NCBI GenBank assembly: GCA_020353515.1
Contig: CP070695.1
Span: 1,524,284-1,588,283 of the forward strand
Direction of reading: 5' to 3'
Source of the DNA: Candidatus Heimdallarchaeota archaeon
GTDB taxonomy: Archaea > Asgardarchaeota > Heimdallarchaeia > Hodarchaeales > Hodarchaeaceae
DNA: 64,000 nt
The notes below the pieces were generated by a model. That model did no database searches and had not been told where the DNA came from. It saw only the letters and a list, made by a program, of their open reading frames with translations. Position 1 is the stretch's first letter. Each line of letters opens with the position of its first letter. Position numbers and translations under genes: made by a program. Shown here in pieces: positions 1 through 8,088 of this stretch.

Positions 1-404
1 CCCAGTGCGTTTTGGCTGCAATAAAAGATACTGTTGGTGTTGTCATAGATGATGTTATCAAGGCAGCTCATGGGTTATCTGGTGGCGGCAGCTTAATGGG
101 AATTGGAACATGTGGTGCTTTAGCTGGTGGTCTTGTCGCATTTAGCTGCAAATACGGTCGTGACTGTAAACAATTTGGTAAGGGTCAATTTATGAAAGGT
201 ATCCTCAAAGGAAGGTTACTGGTCAAACGTTTTGAGAATGAATATGGAGGATTTAGTTGTAACGATATTCAAAAAAAATTTGCTGGGCGTACATATGACA
301 TGTGGAATGCTGATGAAGAAAAAGAATTCAAGGAGAAGTTTAGTAGAGAATTTTGTCCACGAGTGTGTGGTAATGTTGCTAAATGGGTGATTGAGCTTAT
401 TTAA
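1..404 (+). CDS. C_GCAxxG_C_C family putative redox protein, 5' end cut by the window
   Basis: The reading frame is open from the first base and continues upstream of the window, so the N terminus is missing. The visible part (about 130 residues) has the family hallmark: a Cys just before the first visible Leu, a TCGALAGG glycine-rich turn, a CKYGRDC stretch and further Cys pairs near the C terminus (FCPRVCG). Family members are small cysteine-rich proteins proposed to be redox-active or metal-binding; the exact reaction is unknown. The internal TTG at position 12 could be mistaken for a start, but the conserved Cys lies before it, so I reject it. It is followed 60 bases later by a NifX-like gene on the same strand. 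Confidence 0.75.
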   Translation, partial: QCVLAAIKDTVGVVIDDVIKAAHGLSGGGSLMGIGTCGALAGGLVAFSCKYGRDCKQFGKGQFMKGILKGRLLVKRFENEYGGFSCNDIQKKFAGRTYDMWNADEEKEFKEKFSREFCPRVCGNVAKWVIELI

Positions 405-464
405 AGCCCAGTATCTTAATTAATTAAAAAAGAGAGAAAAAACCTTTACTAAAGATAAAATGAG

Positions 465-860
465 GTGAATATATCGATAATTGGAATACCTTCAAATAGT
501 GGAGATATCTCAAATCCTCTTGCTAATACCTTTGAACGTTGTAACTTTTTTATTATAGTGGAATCAAAACGGCCAGAAGTGATAAGAACGTTCCTGAATT
601 GCGCTCAAACCGCTGCAAGAGGAGCTGGGATTCAGACAGCTCAATCGTTAGTTGATCAACACGTAAAAGCAGTAATTACGCTACAAATCGGATTGGATGC
701 TTTTTATATTCTTCAGGAAAAGGGAATAAGAATCTATATAGGTATTATGGGAACTATCAAGGAAAATATTGAAACATTTAATCAAAGACGGTTGATAGAG
801 CTAAAAATGGTTGCAGGGTCACAAGTAACTAGTCAACTATTAGTTGATTGTATTTATTAA
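465..860 (+). CDS. Dinitrogenase iron-molybdenum cofactor (NifX/NifB-type) domain protein
   Basis: This 131-residue protein resembles the Nitro_FeMo-Co fold (RNase H-like). It opens with a beta strand and a loop rich in Ser/Asn, then a strand ending in FFIIVES, an alpha helix with a GAGIQTAQ motif, and the typical segment where a helix AQSLVDQHVKAVIT is followed by GLDAFYILQEKGIRIY. Stand-alone members in archaea lack nitrogenase and are thought to carry or insert Fe-S or metal clusters. The start is GTG at 465, placed shortly after a GAGG-like site; the upstream ATG at 460 is out of frame. The C_GCAxxG gene just upstream suggests a small metal/redox pair. Function is inferred from the fold only. 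Confidence 0.65.
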   Translation: MNISIIGIPSNSGDISNPLANTFERCNFFIIVESKRPEVIRTFLNCAQTAARGAGIQTAQSLVDQHVKAVITLQIGLDAFYILQEKGIRIYIGIMGTIKENIETFNQRRLIELKMVAGSQVTSQLLVDCIY

Positions 861-973
861 CCCTAATTAGAGGAACAGGTATCATATTATTGAATTTGAG
901 ATATGCATTCTGTTTTAACTAAGATAAACAATCATATGAGGATACCATAAATCTAGAAAAATAAGGATTGAAT

Positions 974-1876
974 ATGAAAATTTCAATAATAGGGCTCAAT
1001 GCATGTGGTAAAACATCAATTTACCTTACCACTTTAGGAGGAATGGCTCCGAACGAGGTCAAAGATTTAGATTCGACTGTACTATACGAAGTATGGAATC
1101 ATTATTACTTAGGGCTTCAGATTTCTCTGTGGGATTTCGGAGGTCAAGAAAAATATAGGAGTAGTTGTCTAGAAACTCCGAAACTTTTAGTAAATTCTAC
1201 AATATTAATCTGTGTTCTTGACCTCCATTGTCCTCAGGATTTTAATAAAGCAAGAAGCTATTTTGAAGATGTATATTTCTCCATAAAACAAAATGGAGGA
1301 GATCCACGTCTATATATCTTCTATCATAAGTATGATACAAAGGATTATCCAAAAAAACAGCTTGAGAAAAATCTAGCCTTAGCTAAAGCATTATTCAACT
1401 CTTCTGTCCTCAAACCTAAGTCTTATTTGACGTCTATTTATAGACAGGAGGAATTAAATGAAATATTGAGGCAGATTTTAATTGCAGACTTCAAACAATT
1501 GAAAAAAAACTTTGAACAGGTTAGAAAACGTCTCTTAAATCTACCTTCTGATATTATTATTTGTGATATGAATGGAAATGTTATAACGCATAATATTAAG
1601 TGGTTTACTACGGGTATGCAACTTGAGGAGGATTTAAGGGACTATGTTTTTGGGTGTAATATGCTGAGTCACTACTTCTTTTCAACGAAATCAACAAGTT
1701 TTTCTGCAAAATCGCATGAGAAGAAGTTGGATTTATATGTTTTAAATCATGTTTTAACTGTACTCATAATTACGTATGAAGATACACCAGTTGATCCCTC
1801 TGAAGGTATTAAGGATTTATTAAAGGAAGTGCAGATCTTTGCAGATGTGATTCCTCTTCTTGTGGCACAGACTTGA
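974..1876 (+). CDS. Rag/Gtr-like small GTPase with C-terminal roadblock-like region
   Basis: A roughly 300-residue Ras-superfamily GTPase. The P-loop is residues 7-15 (GLNACGKTS), the switch II/G3 motif is WDFGGQE near residue 55, the G4 motif is HKYD instead of NKxD, and G5 is TSIY. HKxD and TSI are typical of the eukaryotic Rag/Gtr GTPases that regulate TORC1. After the GTPase domain (about 1-170) there is a helix and then an alpha/beta region (about 185-300) starting LPSDIIICDMNGNVIT, which looks like the roadblock/longin C-terminal domain of Rag proteins. I take ATG 974 rather than TTG 968 because the AAGG at 963-966 is well spaced only for the ATG. Effector and partner are unknown; Rag proteins work as dimers. 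Confidence 0.8.
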   Translation: MKISIIGLNACGKTSIYLTTLGGMAPNEVKDLDSTVLYEVWNHYYLGLQISLWDFGGQEKYRSSCLETPKLLVNSTILICVLDLHCPQDFNKARSYFEDVYFSIKQNGGDPRLYIFYHKYDTKDYPKKQLEKNLALAKALFNSSVLKPKSYLTSIYRQEELNEILRQILIADFKQLKKNFEQVRKRLLNLPSDIIICDMNGNVITHNIKWFTTGMQLEEDLRDYVFGCNMLSHYFFSTKSTSFSAKSHEKKLDLYVLNHVLTVLIITYEDTPVDPSEGIKDLLKEVQIFADVIPLLVAQT

Positions 1877-2062
1877 GTTTTAATCTAAAAAGGGCTATTT
1901 AAATTTCATTGATTTTTATCATTAATGACGTACGATTTGAAAAGAGGAGTGCAGCATCACAATTAAAATAGTCTGGAATTCCAACGGACAGATAGCAAAT
2001 TTTTCTTCTAGACATCAGGATCCCCTCCCTTTAACCCCCTAAAGAAATTTTTAGAGTTCAAT

Positions 2063-2872
2063 TCACCAAAACCAAGTCTTAATTAGAGTAAAAAAACCCA
2101 AACAAATAGTAGCGACTCCTATTAGTGGACTCAATTTTTCAATGGTCAGATGCTTTACTGTGAGTACAGCAAACGGTACTGAAGCCATTGCTCCTATTAA
2201 GAGGAATAACGTGAGATTGACATCTATGAGGGATCTTCCTACAAGAAAATAGATTGTGAAGGCTGAAATGCTAACCACAGCCTCAGAAAAGGATGTTGAA
2301 GCTACTGCTTCCTTGGGATTACGATTTACAATAACTTGTCCTGAAGAAACAAGTGGACCATATCCTCCACCACTCAAACCTTTATTAAATGCTGCAATAA
2401 AACCTATTCCCCAGATTCTATTCCAAGTGAATTTCCACCTGAACTTCAAAATAACAAGAAAACCTATGATTATGACAAGAATGCCTATATAAGTTTTAAC
2501 AATTGTTTTGGAAATATTTAAAGCGATTAGAGCTGCTGCTGCACCTCCAATGACTCCACATCCAGCTAAAATTAATGAAGTTTTAAAATCTGAAGAAAGA
2601 CTGAATGATCTTGAACCACTTTTTAGATTTACATGTGCTTCAAAATTCGCGTTACCTACAAAATGATGAAGAATCGCTGAAGAAAAACCAGTCAAAATCT
2701 CAGTGAACAATACCGCTGGGACTACTAGTTCATTCTCAAAACCAAAAATGAGAAGTATTGGAACAAGAATCGTTCCATACCCTCCGCCTAAAGCTGAGTC
2801 TATATATTCACATACTAATGCTGTTATTATAAGAAACAAACCTAGATTGATAATTTCAACAGAAATATCCAT
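2063..2872 (-). CDS. TauE/SafE (TSUP) family membrane permease
   Basis: A 269-residue integral membrane protein with about eight hydrophobic segments in two halves. Each half has the glycine-rich family motif, the first near residues 27-34 (ALGGGYGT) and the second near 166-173 (LSGGGYGP). TSUP members export or import sulfite, sulfoacetate or other sulfur-containing anions, and some have unrelated substrates. The hydrophilic loop between helices 3 and 4 (SGSRSFSLSSDF) is slightly longer than usual. The gene points away from its neighbours and is transcribed alone; two near-identical AT-rich direct repeats lie about 90-120 bases upstream. A sulfur anion substrate would fit the sulfur genes elsewhere in the window, but that is inference. 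Confidence 0.85.
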   Translation of the reverse strand: MDISVEIINLGLFLIITALVCEYIDSALGGGYGTILVPILLIFGFENELVVPAVLFTEILTGFSSAILHHFVGNANFEAHVNLKSGSRSFSLSSDFKTSLILAGCGVIGGAAAALIALNISKTIVKTYIGILVIIIGFLVILKFRWKFTWNRIWGIGFIAAFNKGLSGGGYGPLVSSGQVIVNRNPKEAVASTSFSEAVVSISAFTIYFLVGRSLIDVNLTLFLLIGAMASVPFAVLTVKHLTIEKLSPLIGVATICLGFFTLIKTWFW

Positions 2873-2960
2873 GATTTCTATGCCTTCTTTATTTTGATAG
2901 ACAAGTATGTGGAAATGTCACGTTCAGTAGTATAATCATTAATTTGGAGAAAATCAGTAT

Positions 2961-2995
2961 TTAATTAACAATTATGAGTTTTAATTAACTATTAT
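2961..2995. repeat. Tandem AT-rich repeats upstream of the TauE-like gene
   Basis: TTAATTAACAATTAT (2961-2975) and TTAATTAACTATTAT (2981-2995) are 14/15 identical and spaced 20 bases apart, about two helical turns. The same TTAATTAACAAT core occurs twice in front of the Lrp-type gene at 47249-47704. This suggests a shared binding site, perhaps for an Lrp-family protein. Confidence 0.45.
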
Positions 2996-3060
2996 TATAA
3001 ATTTTTCTATTATAGGAAAACTTGTACAAAAGTTACTAACTAGGGCTGGACAGTATAAAC

Positions 3061-3082
3061 TTTTATAAATCAGAACATTCTG
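3061..3082 (+). promoter_or_regulatory. Possible TATA box with downstream inverted repeat
   Basis: TTTTATAAAT (3061-3070) fits an archaeal TATA box and is followed directly by CAGAA-CA-TTCTG (3071-3082), a short palindrome where a repressor could block initiation. It would give a roughly 210-base leader before the small frame at 3306. The rest of 2873-3305 shows only AT-rich sequence. Confidence 0.3.
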
Positions 3083-3305
3083 GTAATAGGCACCATTCAA
3101 AGGGTTAATACCACTTTATTCTAATTTATTACTCCTAATAGTGTAAATAATTATACATTGATAGTAAAAAAGATTCTGAAATATTACACATTTTTTAATT
3201 CCAAAAGTTACTTAAAACCACACAAGCTACAATATGAACACAAAATGCTCCTCTTGACGATTGTTAAGGAATACCCTTAAAAAAAAATTCTGAGAGGAAG
3301 GATTA

Positions 3306-3446
3306 ATGAGTTTTCTGGTAAAGGAAACTCTTAATGGCCGTTTAGATAACACCAATATTGACAATAAGAACTTAATCTTATTGAAAAAAGAAACCCAGCA
3401 TTATCTAATTATCCCTATTAAAAACAATAGCTTGTTTTTATTTTGA
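3306..3446 (+). CDS. Possible 46-residue protein ahead of the hdr operon
   Basis: An ATG at 3306 is preceded by GAGGAAGG, a strong ribosome site at good spacing, and opens a 46-codon frame ending at TGA 3444-3446. The product starts MSFLVKETLNGRLDN and ends in a hydrophobic stretch (IIPIKNNSLFLF). I recognise no family. It lies 30 bases before the HdrD-like gene and could be a leader peptide or a small operon member. Chance remains possible in such AT-rich DNA. Confidence 0.35.
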   Translation: MSFLVKETLNGRLDNTNIDNKNLILLKKETQHYLIIPIKNNSLFLF

Positions 3447-3476
3447 ATACATTAAAAAAGATAGAAGTGGATTATA

Positions 3477-4640
3477 ATGAGTACATTCTCAAGATATGTT
3501 GTCCCAGATTTAGAATTTCGTAAGAAAATAGTAAAATTGTCTCAGGATAATGTCAATTTCTGTTACCAATGTTCCAATTGCACTGGGATATGTCCCATAA
3601 ACATGGTGTCCTCGTTTAACCCAAGAGAAATCATTCATTGGGGACAGCTTGGACTAAAGCTATTACCAATTGATTTCGAGAAATTGTGGCGTTGTACAAC
3701 TTGTGGGGCATGTGAATATGTTTGTCCCAAAGAGGTAAAAATTACTGAAATTATTGCAGCAAATCGCTCTTATGGGATAGAAAGTGGAGAAAAAGTTCCT
3801 GCTTCCTATACAACAACGTTAGAATCTTTCTTTTCTTATGGAAATCCATTCAGTTTAGGAGCTGACACTCGTATTGATTGGGCTAAGGGTTTAGATGTTC
3901 CTATTGCAAAGAAAGGAACTGATGTTCTTTATTTTGTCGGTTGTACCGCCTCTTATGATCCTCGATCTCAAAAAGTAGCTCAAGCTCTTTCTTCAATTTT
4001 CAAACATACTAAGCTAAATTTTGGTATTGTAGGGAATGAAGAAAGAGAGTGTGGAAATTGTGTTTACTTTTTAGGCGAGACAGAGTTGAGTGATCATGAA
4101 AGGGAGAGGAATGAAAAATCTATTCAAGAAGTTCACCCCTCTGTTATTGTTACAACCTCTCCTCATTCATTTAATTTCATGAAGAAGACCTATGATCTTC
4201 CAAAAGGTACGGAAGTTTATCACTACACACAGTATCTGGATCAGCTCATAAAGGATGGAACTTTAGAGTTTACCAAACCGTTATCTGATACAAATGTAAC
4301 TTTCCATGATCCTTGTTATTTAGGAAGACATAATGATATTTATGATGAACCACGCAGAGTCTTAGAGGCAATTCCAGGAATTCGATTAGCTGAGATGCCC
4401 AATAATCGACAATTGTCCATCTGTTGCGGTGGAGGTGGTGGAAATGCTTGGGCAGAAACTGAAGTTGAAGAACGACTCTCAATTCCTAGGTTAGACGAAG
4501 CAATTAATGTTGGTGCCTCAGTTTTAGCTACAGCTTGCTATTTCTGTCTACAAATGTTTGAAGATGCCACAAAAGTGACAAATCGTGTAGAAGACATAAA
4601 AGTTAAAGATATAGCTGAATTGGTTGCCGAGGCTTTGTAA
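3477..4640 (+). CDS. hdrD: HdrD-like (fused HdrC-HdrB) heterodisulfide reductase subunit
   Basis: A 387-residue iron-sulfur protein that joins an HdrC-like part to an HdrB-like part. Residues 29-40 and 73-84 each carry C-x2-C-x2-C-x3-CP, two classical [4Fe-4S] sites. The C-terminal half holds the two CCG repeats that build noncubane clusters in HdrB/HdrD. The second is intact (C280, C316-C317-G318, C354-x2-C357). The first is degraded: C156 remains, but CCG has become E191-C192-G193 and the expected C-x2-C is S228-x2-S231. It heads the operon and is followed by hdrA after 16 bases, so it probably accepts electrons from HdrA and reduces a disulfide or related substrate. The true electron acceptor is not known for this lineage. 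Confidence 0.85.
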   Translation: MSTFSRYVVPDLEFRKKIVKLSQDNVNFCYQCSNCTGICPINMVSSFNPREIIHWGQLGLKLLPIDFEKLWRCTTCGACEYVCPKEVKITEIIAANRSYGIESGEKVPASYTTTLESFFSYGNPFSLGADTRIDWAKGLDVPIAKKGTDVLYFVGCTASYDPRSQKVAQALSSIFKHTKLNFGIVGNEERECGNCVYFLGETELSDHERERNEKSIQEVHPSVIVTTSPHSFNFMKKTYDLPKGTEVYHYTQYLDQLIKDGTLEFTKPLSDTNVTFHDPCYLGRHNDIYDEPRRVLEAIPGIRLAEMPNNRQLSICCGGGGGNAWAETEVEERLSIPRLDEAINVGASVLATACYFCLQMFEDATKVTNRVEDIKVKDIAELVAEAL

Positions 4641-4656
4641 TTGGAAATGAAAAGAG

Positions 4657-6645
4657 ATGATTAAAATGGAAACTGGAAGAATAGGAGTTTTTATTTGCCA
4701 TTGTGGAACAAATATCGCAGGAAAACTATCAGTTGAAGAATTAAAAAATTTCGCGAAAACTCTTCCACATGTAATTGCAGTTAGTGATACCACGTACACA
4801 TGCAGTGAGGTAGGACAGGCCTCGATTCAAGATACTATAAAGGAACATAATCTCACACATGTTGTTGTTGCAGCTTGTTCTCCAAGTATGCACGAAAAAA
4901 CTTTTCGTGCAACCATTGAAAAGAGTGGCTTGAATCCTTACATGTTAGCTATTGCCAACATTCGGGAAATGAACACTTGGGTGACTGAGGATTCAGGAAA
5001 AAGCTTGGAGAAGGCTAAAAAACTAGTAGCAGCAGCTGTGAGGAGAGTTATTACTCATGAACCGTTAGTGGAAGATCAACTCGCAGTTACACCCCGCGTG
5101 GTTGTTGTTGGAGGGGGTATTGCTGGAATAGAGGCATCTCTCCAATTGGCAAACGCTGATAAAGAGGTTGTCTTGGTTGAACGAGAACCCTCCATAGGTG
5201 GCCAAATGGCTCGTTTTGATAAGACTTTTCCTACACTAGATTGTGCATCATGTATTCTTACCCCAAAAATGGTTGAGGTTGGTCAACATCCAAACATAAC
5301 TCTAATGACATATAGTGAAGTCGAGGATTTTTCAGGTGTACCAGGTCAATACAATGTAAAAATCAGAAAGAAAGGTAAATCTATTGATGAAGAGCTTTGT
5401 ACAGGTTGTGGAATTTGTGAGGAGAAATGTCCAATAAAGAAAATACCAAGCGAATTCTATATGGGATTAGGAAATAGAAAAGCTGTTTATCGACCATTCC
5501 CACAAGCTGTCCCTCAATACCCTGTTATTGACCGAGAGAATTGTACCTACTATCTAAGAGGGAAATGTAAGATTTGTGAAAAGGAGTGCCCAACTGGAGC
5601 TATTGTCTTTGATCAAGAGGACACAATTATAGAAGTTGAAGCAGGAGCCGTCATCTTAGCTACTGGTTACGAACCGTATAATCCTTCACCTATTCCCCAA
5701 TATCATTATGGAGAGTATGAGAATATTTTTAGAGCTATAGAAGTCGAAACAATGCTTAATGCATCTGGCCCGACTGGTGGTGCATTTCTACTTCGTAAGG
5801 AAGGAAAATTCACAGATGAATCGCCAAAGACAGTAGGAATCATTCATTGCGTTGGTTCAAGAGATGATAACTATAATTCTTATTGTTCGCGAGTATGCTG
5901 TATGTATTCTTTGAAATATGCTCATTTGATTAAAGAACGAATAGATGCTACAATATTCCAATTCTATATTGATATTAGAGCGTTTGGTAAGGGTTATGAA
6001 GAATTCTATGACCGCTTACAAAAGGAAGGAGTCATTTTCATCAGAGGTAAACCTGGGCAAATCCTAAAAGATGGAGATAAACTTGTTGTACAAGTAGAAG
6101 ATTCTCTGTCCCAGAAGGCTCTACATGTCCCAGTAGATGCGGTCATTCTAAGTAGTGCGTTAGCAGCCCGATCTGATGCGAAGCAAGTAGCAACCATGTT
6201 CGGTATAGGATGTGGGGCAGAGGACTTTTTCAGAGAACTTCATCCCAAGCTCGCACCAGTTGATACACAAGTAGATGGGATCTTCTTGGCTGGAGCATGT
6301 CAGGGACCAAAAGATATTCCTGATGCTGTTGCACAAGGGGCTGCTGCGGCAGCAGGCGCATTAAGACTAATATCTCGTGGATACGTCGCTATTGAACCGA
6401 CAATTGCTTCAATAGACGAGGATCTCTGTTCCAATTGTAAGATGTGTATATCAATATGTCCTTATGATGCTATTGCTGAAGATACAGAGAAGAAAGTCGC
6501 AGTTCTAACTGCATCTAAATGTAAAGGGTGTGGTCTATGTCCTTCCATCTGTCCCTCAGGTGCTATCCATCATGCATTCTATTCCGACGAAGCAATTTTG
6601 GAAGAAATTAAAGGGATAATTGAAACAGCTCAATTGAAAGGGTGA
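4657..6645 (+). CDS. hdrA: HdrA, flavin-bifurcating heterodisulfide reductase subunit A
   Basis: A 662-residue protein of normal HdrA length. It has the N-terminal domain beginning GVFICHCGTNI with a TCSEVGQ Cys, an FAD-binding GGGIAGIEASL motif near residue 150, the LDCASCILTPKMVEV segment, and four ferredoxin-type Cys clusters: CTGCGICEEKCP, CTYYLRGKCKICEKECP, and near the C terminus CSNCKMCISICP and CKGCGLCPSICP. In known HdrABC-MvhADG complexes this subunit splits electrons from H2 between ferredoxin and a disulfide at its FAD. ATG 4657 and ATG 4666 are both possible starts. It lies between hdrD and mvhD in a tight operon, which supports the bifurcating role. Confidence 0.95.
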   Translation: MIKMETGRIGVFICHCGTNIAGKLSVEELKNFAKTLPHVIAVSDTTYTCSEVGQASIQDTIKEHNLTHVVVAACSPSMHEKTFRATIEKSGLNPYMLAIANIREMNTWVTEDSGKSLEKAKKLVAAAVRRVITHEPLVEDQLAVTPRVVVVGGGIAGIEASLQLANADKEVVLVEREPSIGGQMARFDKTFPTLDCASCILTPKMVEVGQHPNITLMTYSEVEDFSGVPGQYNVKIRKKGKSIDEELCTGCGICEEKCPIKKIPSEFYMGLGNRKAVYRPFPQAVPQYPVIDRENCTYYLRGKCKICEKECPTGAIVFDQEDTIIEVEAGAVILATGYEPYNPSPIPQYHYGEYENIFRAIEVETMLNASGPTGGAFLLRKEGKFTDESPKTVGIIHCVGSRDDNYNSYCSRVCCMYSLKYAHLIKERIDATIFQFYIDIRAFGKGYEEFYDRLQKEGVIFIRGKPGQILKDGDKLVVQVEDSLSQKALHVPVDAVILSSALAARSDAKQVATMFGIGCGAEDFFRELHPKLAPVDTQVDGIFLAGACQGPKDIPDAVAQGAAAAAGALRLISRGYVAIEPTIASIDEDLCSNCKMCISICPYDAIAEDTEKKVAVLTASKCKGCGLCPSICPSGAIHHAFYSDEAILEEIKGIIETAQLKG

Positions 6646-6651
6646 TGCAAG

Positions 6652-7110
6652 ATGAGTTCAGAAGAAACAAACGGTTTTAATCCAACAATAATAGGTTTTT
6701 ACTGTCGGTGGTGTACACATGCTGCCGCAGATCTAGCTGGGACATCTCGTATTCCAGTTTCAGCAAACGTTATTGGAATTCGTGTCCCTTGTTCAGGCCG
6801 TGTTGATCCTAGCTTCATTTTTGACGCGTTTACCAAGGGTGCGGATGGAGTTCTCATTGGTGGGTGTCACCTTGGTGATTGTCATTATGACGAAGGGAAC
6901 TATAGTGCCTTCAAGCGAACTAAGATACTACAAAAAGTGATACAAGAATTTGGTATTGAACCAGAAAGGGTTCGCATTGAATGGATATCTGCGTCAGAAG
7001 CAAACAAATATCAACAAACGCTTAAAGAATTTACTGAAACGATTAGAGAATTAGGACCCCTAAATTGGGATAAACATTTACAGGAACGGGAGTATGAAAT
7101 ATCAGTGTGA
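6652..7110 (+). CDS. mvhD: MvhD-type hydrogenase iron-sulfur (delta) subunit
   Basis: A 152-residue protein of the MvhD family, which passes electrons from the hydrogenase to HdrA through a [2Fe-2S] cluster. The family pattern is clear: FYCRWCTHAAADLAG near the N terminus, VPCSGRVDP, then a GADGVLIGGCHLGDCHYDEGN block with paired Cys, and an ERVRIEWISASE segment. The ATG follows a GGGTGAT ribosome site that overlaps the end of hdrA. Its position between hdrA and the hydrogenase genes is the classic arrangement for a cytosolic Hdr-Mvh complex. The stop overlaps the region before mvhG, so translation of the two is probably coupled. Confidence 0.95.
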   Translation: MSSEETNGFNPTIIGFYCRWCTHAAADLAGTSRIPVSANVIGIRVPCSGRVDPSFIFDAFTKGADGVLIGGCHLGDCHYDEGNYSAFKRTKILQKVIQEFGIEPERVRIEWISASEANKYQQTLKEFTETIRELGPLNWDKHLQEREYEISV

Positions 7111-7121
7111 CGGTGATTGTG

Positions 7122-8087
7122 ATGAGTGAAGAGAAAGCAAAAATAGCCTTTTATTGGGCAGCCTCGTGTGGAGGTTGTGAGATCGCAATCCTAGACTTGG
7201 ACGCAGTTGTGCTCGATGTAGCGGCGAAAGCGGACATTCTTTTTTGGCCTGTTGCTGTAGACACAAAATATCACGATGTAGAAGCAATGCCAGATAATCA
7301 TATTGATGTAACATTTTTCAATGGAGGCATAAGAAATTCTGAAGCAGTGCATGTAGCTAAACTTCTGCGAAAGAAATCGAAATTTCTGGTAGCATTTGGA
7401 ACCTGTGCACACTGCGGTGGAGCACCAGCTCTTGCAAACTTTAAGAGTAAGGAAGCCATTTTTGATCGTGTTTATAACACCACACCAAGTACTTCTAATC
7501 CTGAAGGGGTTTATCCTCAAACTTCTCATAATGTAGAAGAAGGAGAAGTTACCATTCCTGAATTCCTTGAAGCAGTTTATCCTCTTGATCATGTAGTTTC
7601 AGTGGATTATTATCTACCTGGATGTCCTCCTCCTAAAAAATGGATAGTAGCTGGAGTGACTGCGTTCTTAACAGGCGAGCTTCCTCCAAAAGGCTCAGTT
7701 ATTGCAGAAGAATTTGCTCTATGTAAAGAATGTCCAAGAGAAAAACCAGAAAAGCATTCAGTGAAAGAATTCAAGAGAGTCTGGGAAGTTATGGATATAG
7801 ATTTTGAGAAGTGTTTATTAGATCAAGGGATTATTTGTTTAGGACCTGCAACTAGAGCAGGTTGTGAAGCTCGGTGTATAACAACAAACTACCCTTGTCG
7901 AGGATGTTTTGGACCTGCTCCAAAAATTATTGATATGGGTGCCAAAATGATCAGTGTTCTAGGTTCTATTATTGATGAGAAAGATGAAACAAAAATGGAA
8001 CAGATTGTCGAAGAAATTCCAGATATTGCTGGAACTTTATATGAATTTACTGCAGGAAAATCAGTTTTATTAAGGAGGAAAAAGTGA
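7122..8087 (+). CDS. mvhG: F420-non-reducing [NiFe] hydrogenase small subunit, MvhG-type
   Basis: About 321 residues, resembling the group 3c [NiFe] hydrogenase small subunit, which wires the active site to MvhD through iron-sulfur clusters. The proximal cluster ligands are visible in ASCGGCEIA at the N terminus, GTCAHCGG, and LPGCPPPKKW. More Cys-rich stretches follow (FALCKECPREK, CLGPATRAGCEARC, YPCRGCFGP), giving the medial and distal clusters. ATG 7122 is preferred over GTG 7107 because GGTGAT at 7112-7117 is a good ribosome site only for the former. It is followed by mvhA after one base, and AAGGAGG inside its 3' end serves mvhA. Confidence 0.95.
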   Translation: MSEEKAKIAFYWAASCGGCEIAILDLDAVVLDVAAKADILFWPVAVDTKYHDVEAMPDNHIDVTFFNGGIRNSEAVHVAKLLRKKSKFLVAFGTCAHCGGAPALANFKSKEAIFDRVYNTTPSTSNPEGVYPQTSHNVEEGEVTIPEFLEAVYPLDHVVSVDYYLPGCPPPKKWIVAGVTAFLTGELPPKGSVIAEEFALCKECPREKPEKHSVKEFKRVWEVMDIDFEKCLLDQGIICLGPATRAGCEARCITTNYPCRGCFGPAPKIIDMGAKMISVLGSIIDEKDETKMEQIVEEIPDIAGTLYEFTAGKSVLLRRKK

Positions 8088-8088
8088 A

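Noticed and set aside
1899..2015. A 38-codon minus-strand frame with a GGGAGGGG sequence ahead of the ATG.
   Set aside because: No recognisable domain and too short; G-rich upstream sequence could be chance. It may be the 3' region of the GTPase transcript.
2256..2492. A 78-codon plus-strand frame inside the TauE-like gene.
   Set aside because: Shadow of the real gene in the opposite strand; no domain and no independent ribosome site.
7191..7592. A 133-codon minus-strand frame inside mvhG.
   Set aside because: The plus-strand product carries all hydrogenase cluster motifs, so this frame is incidental.
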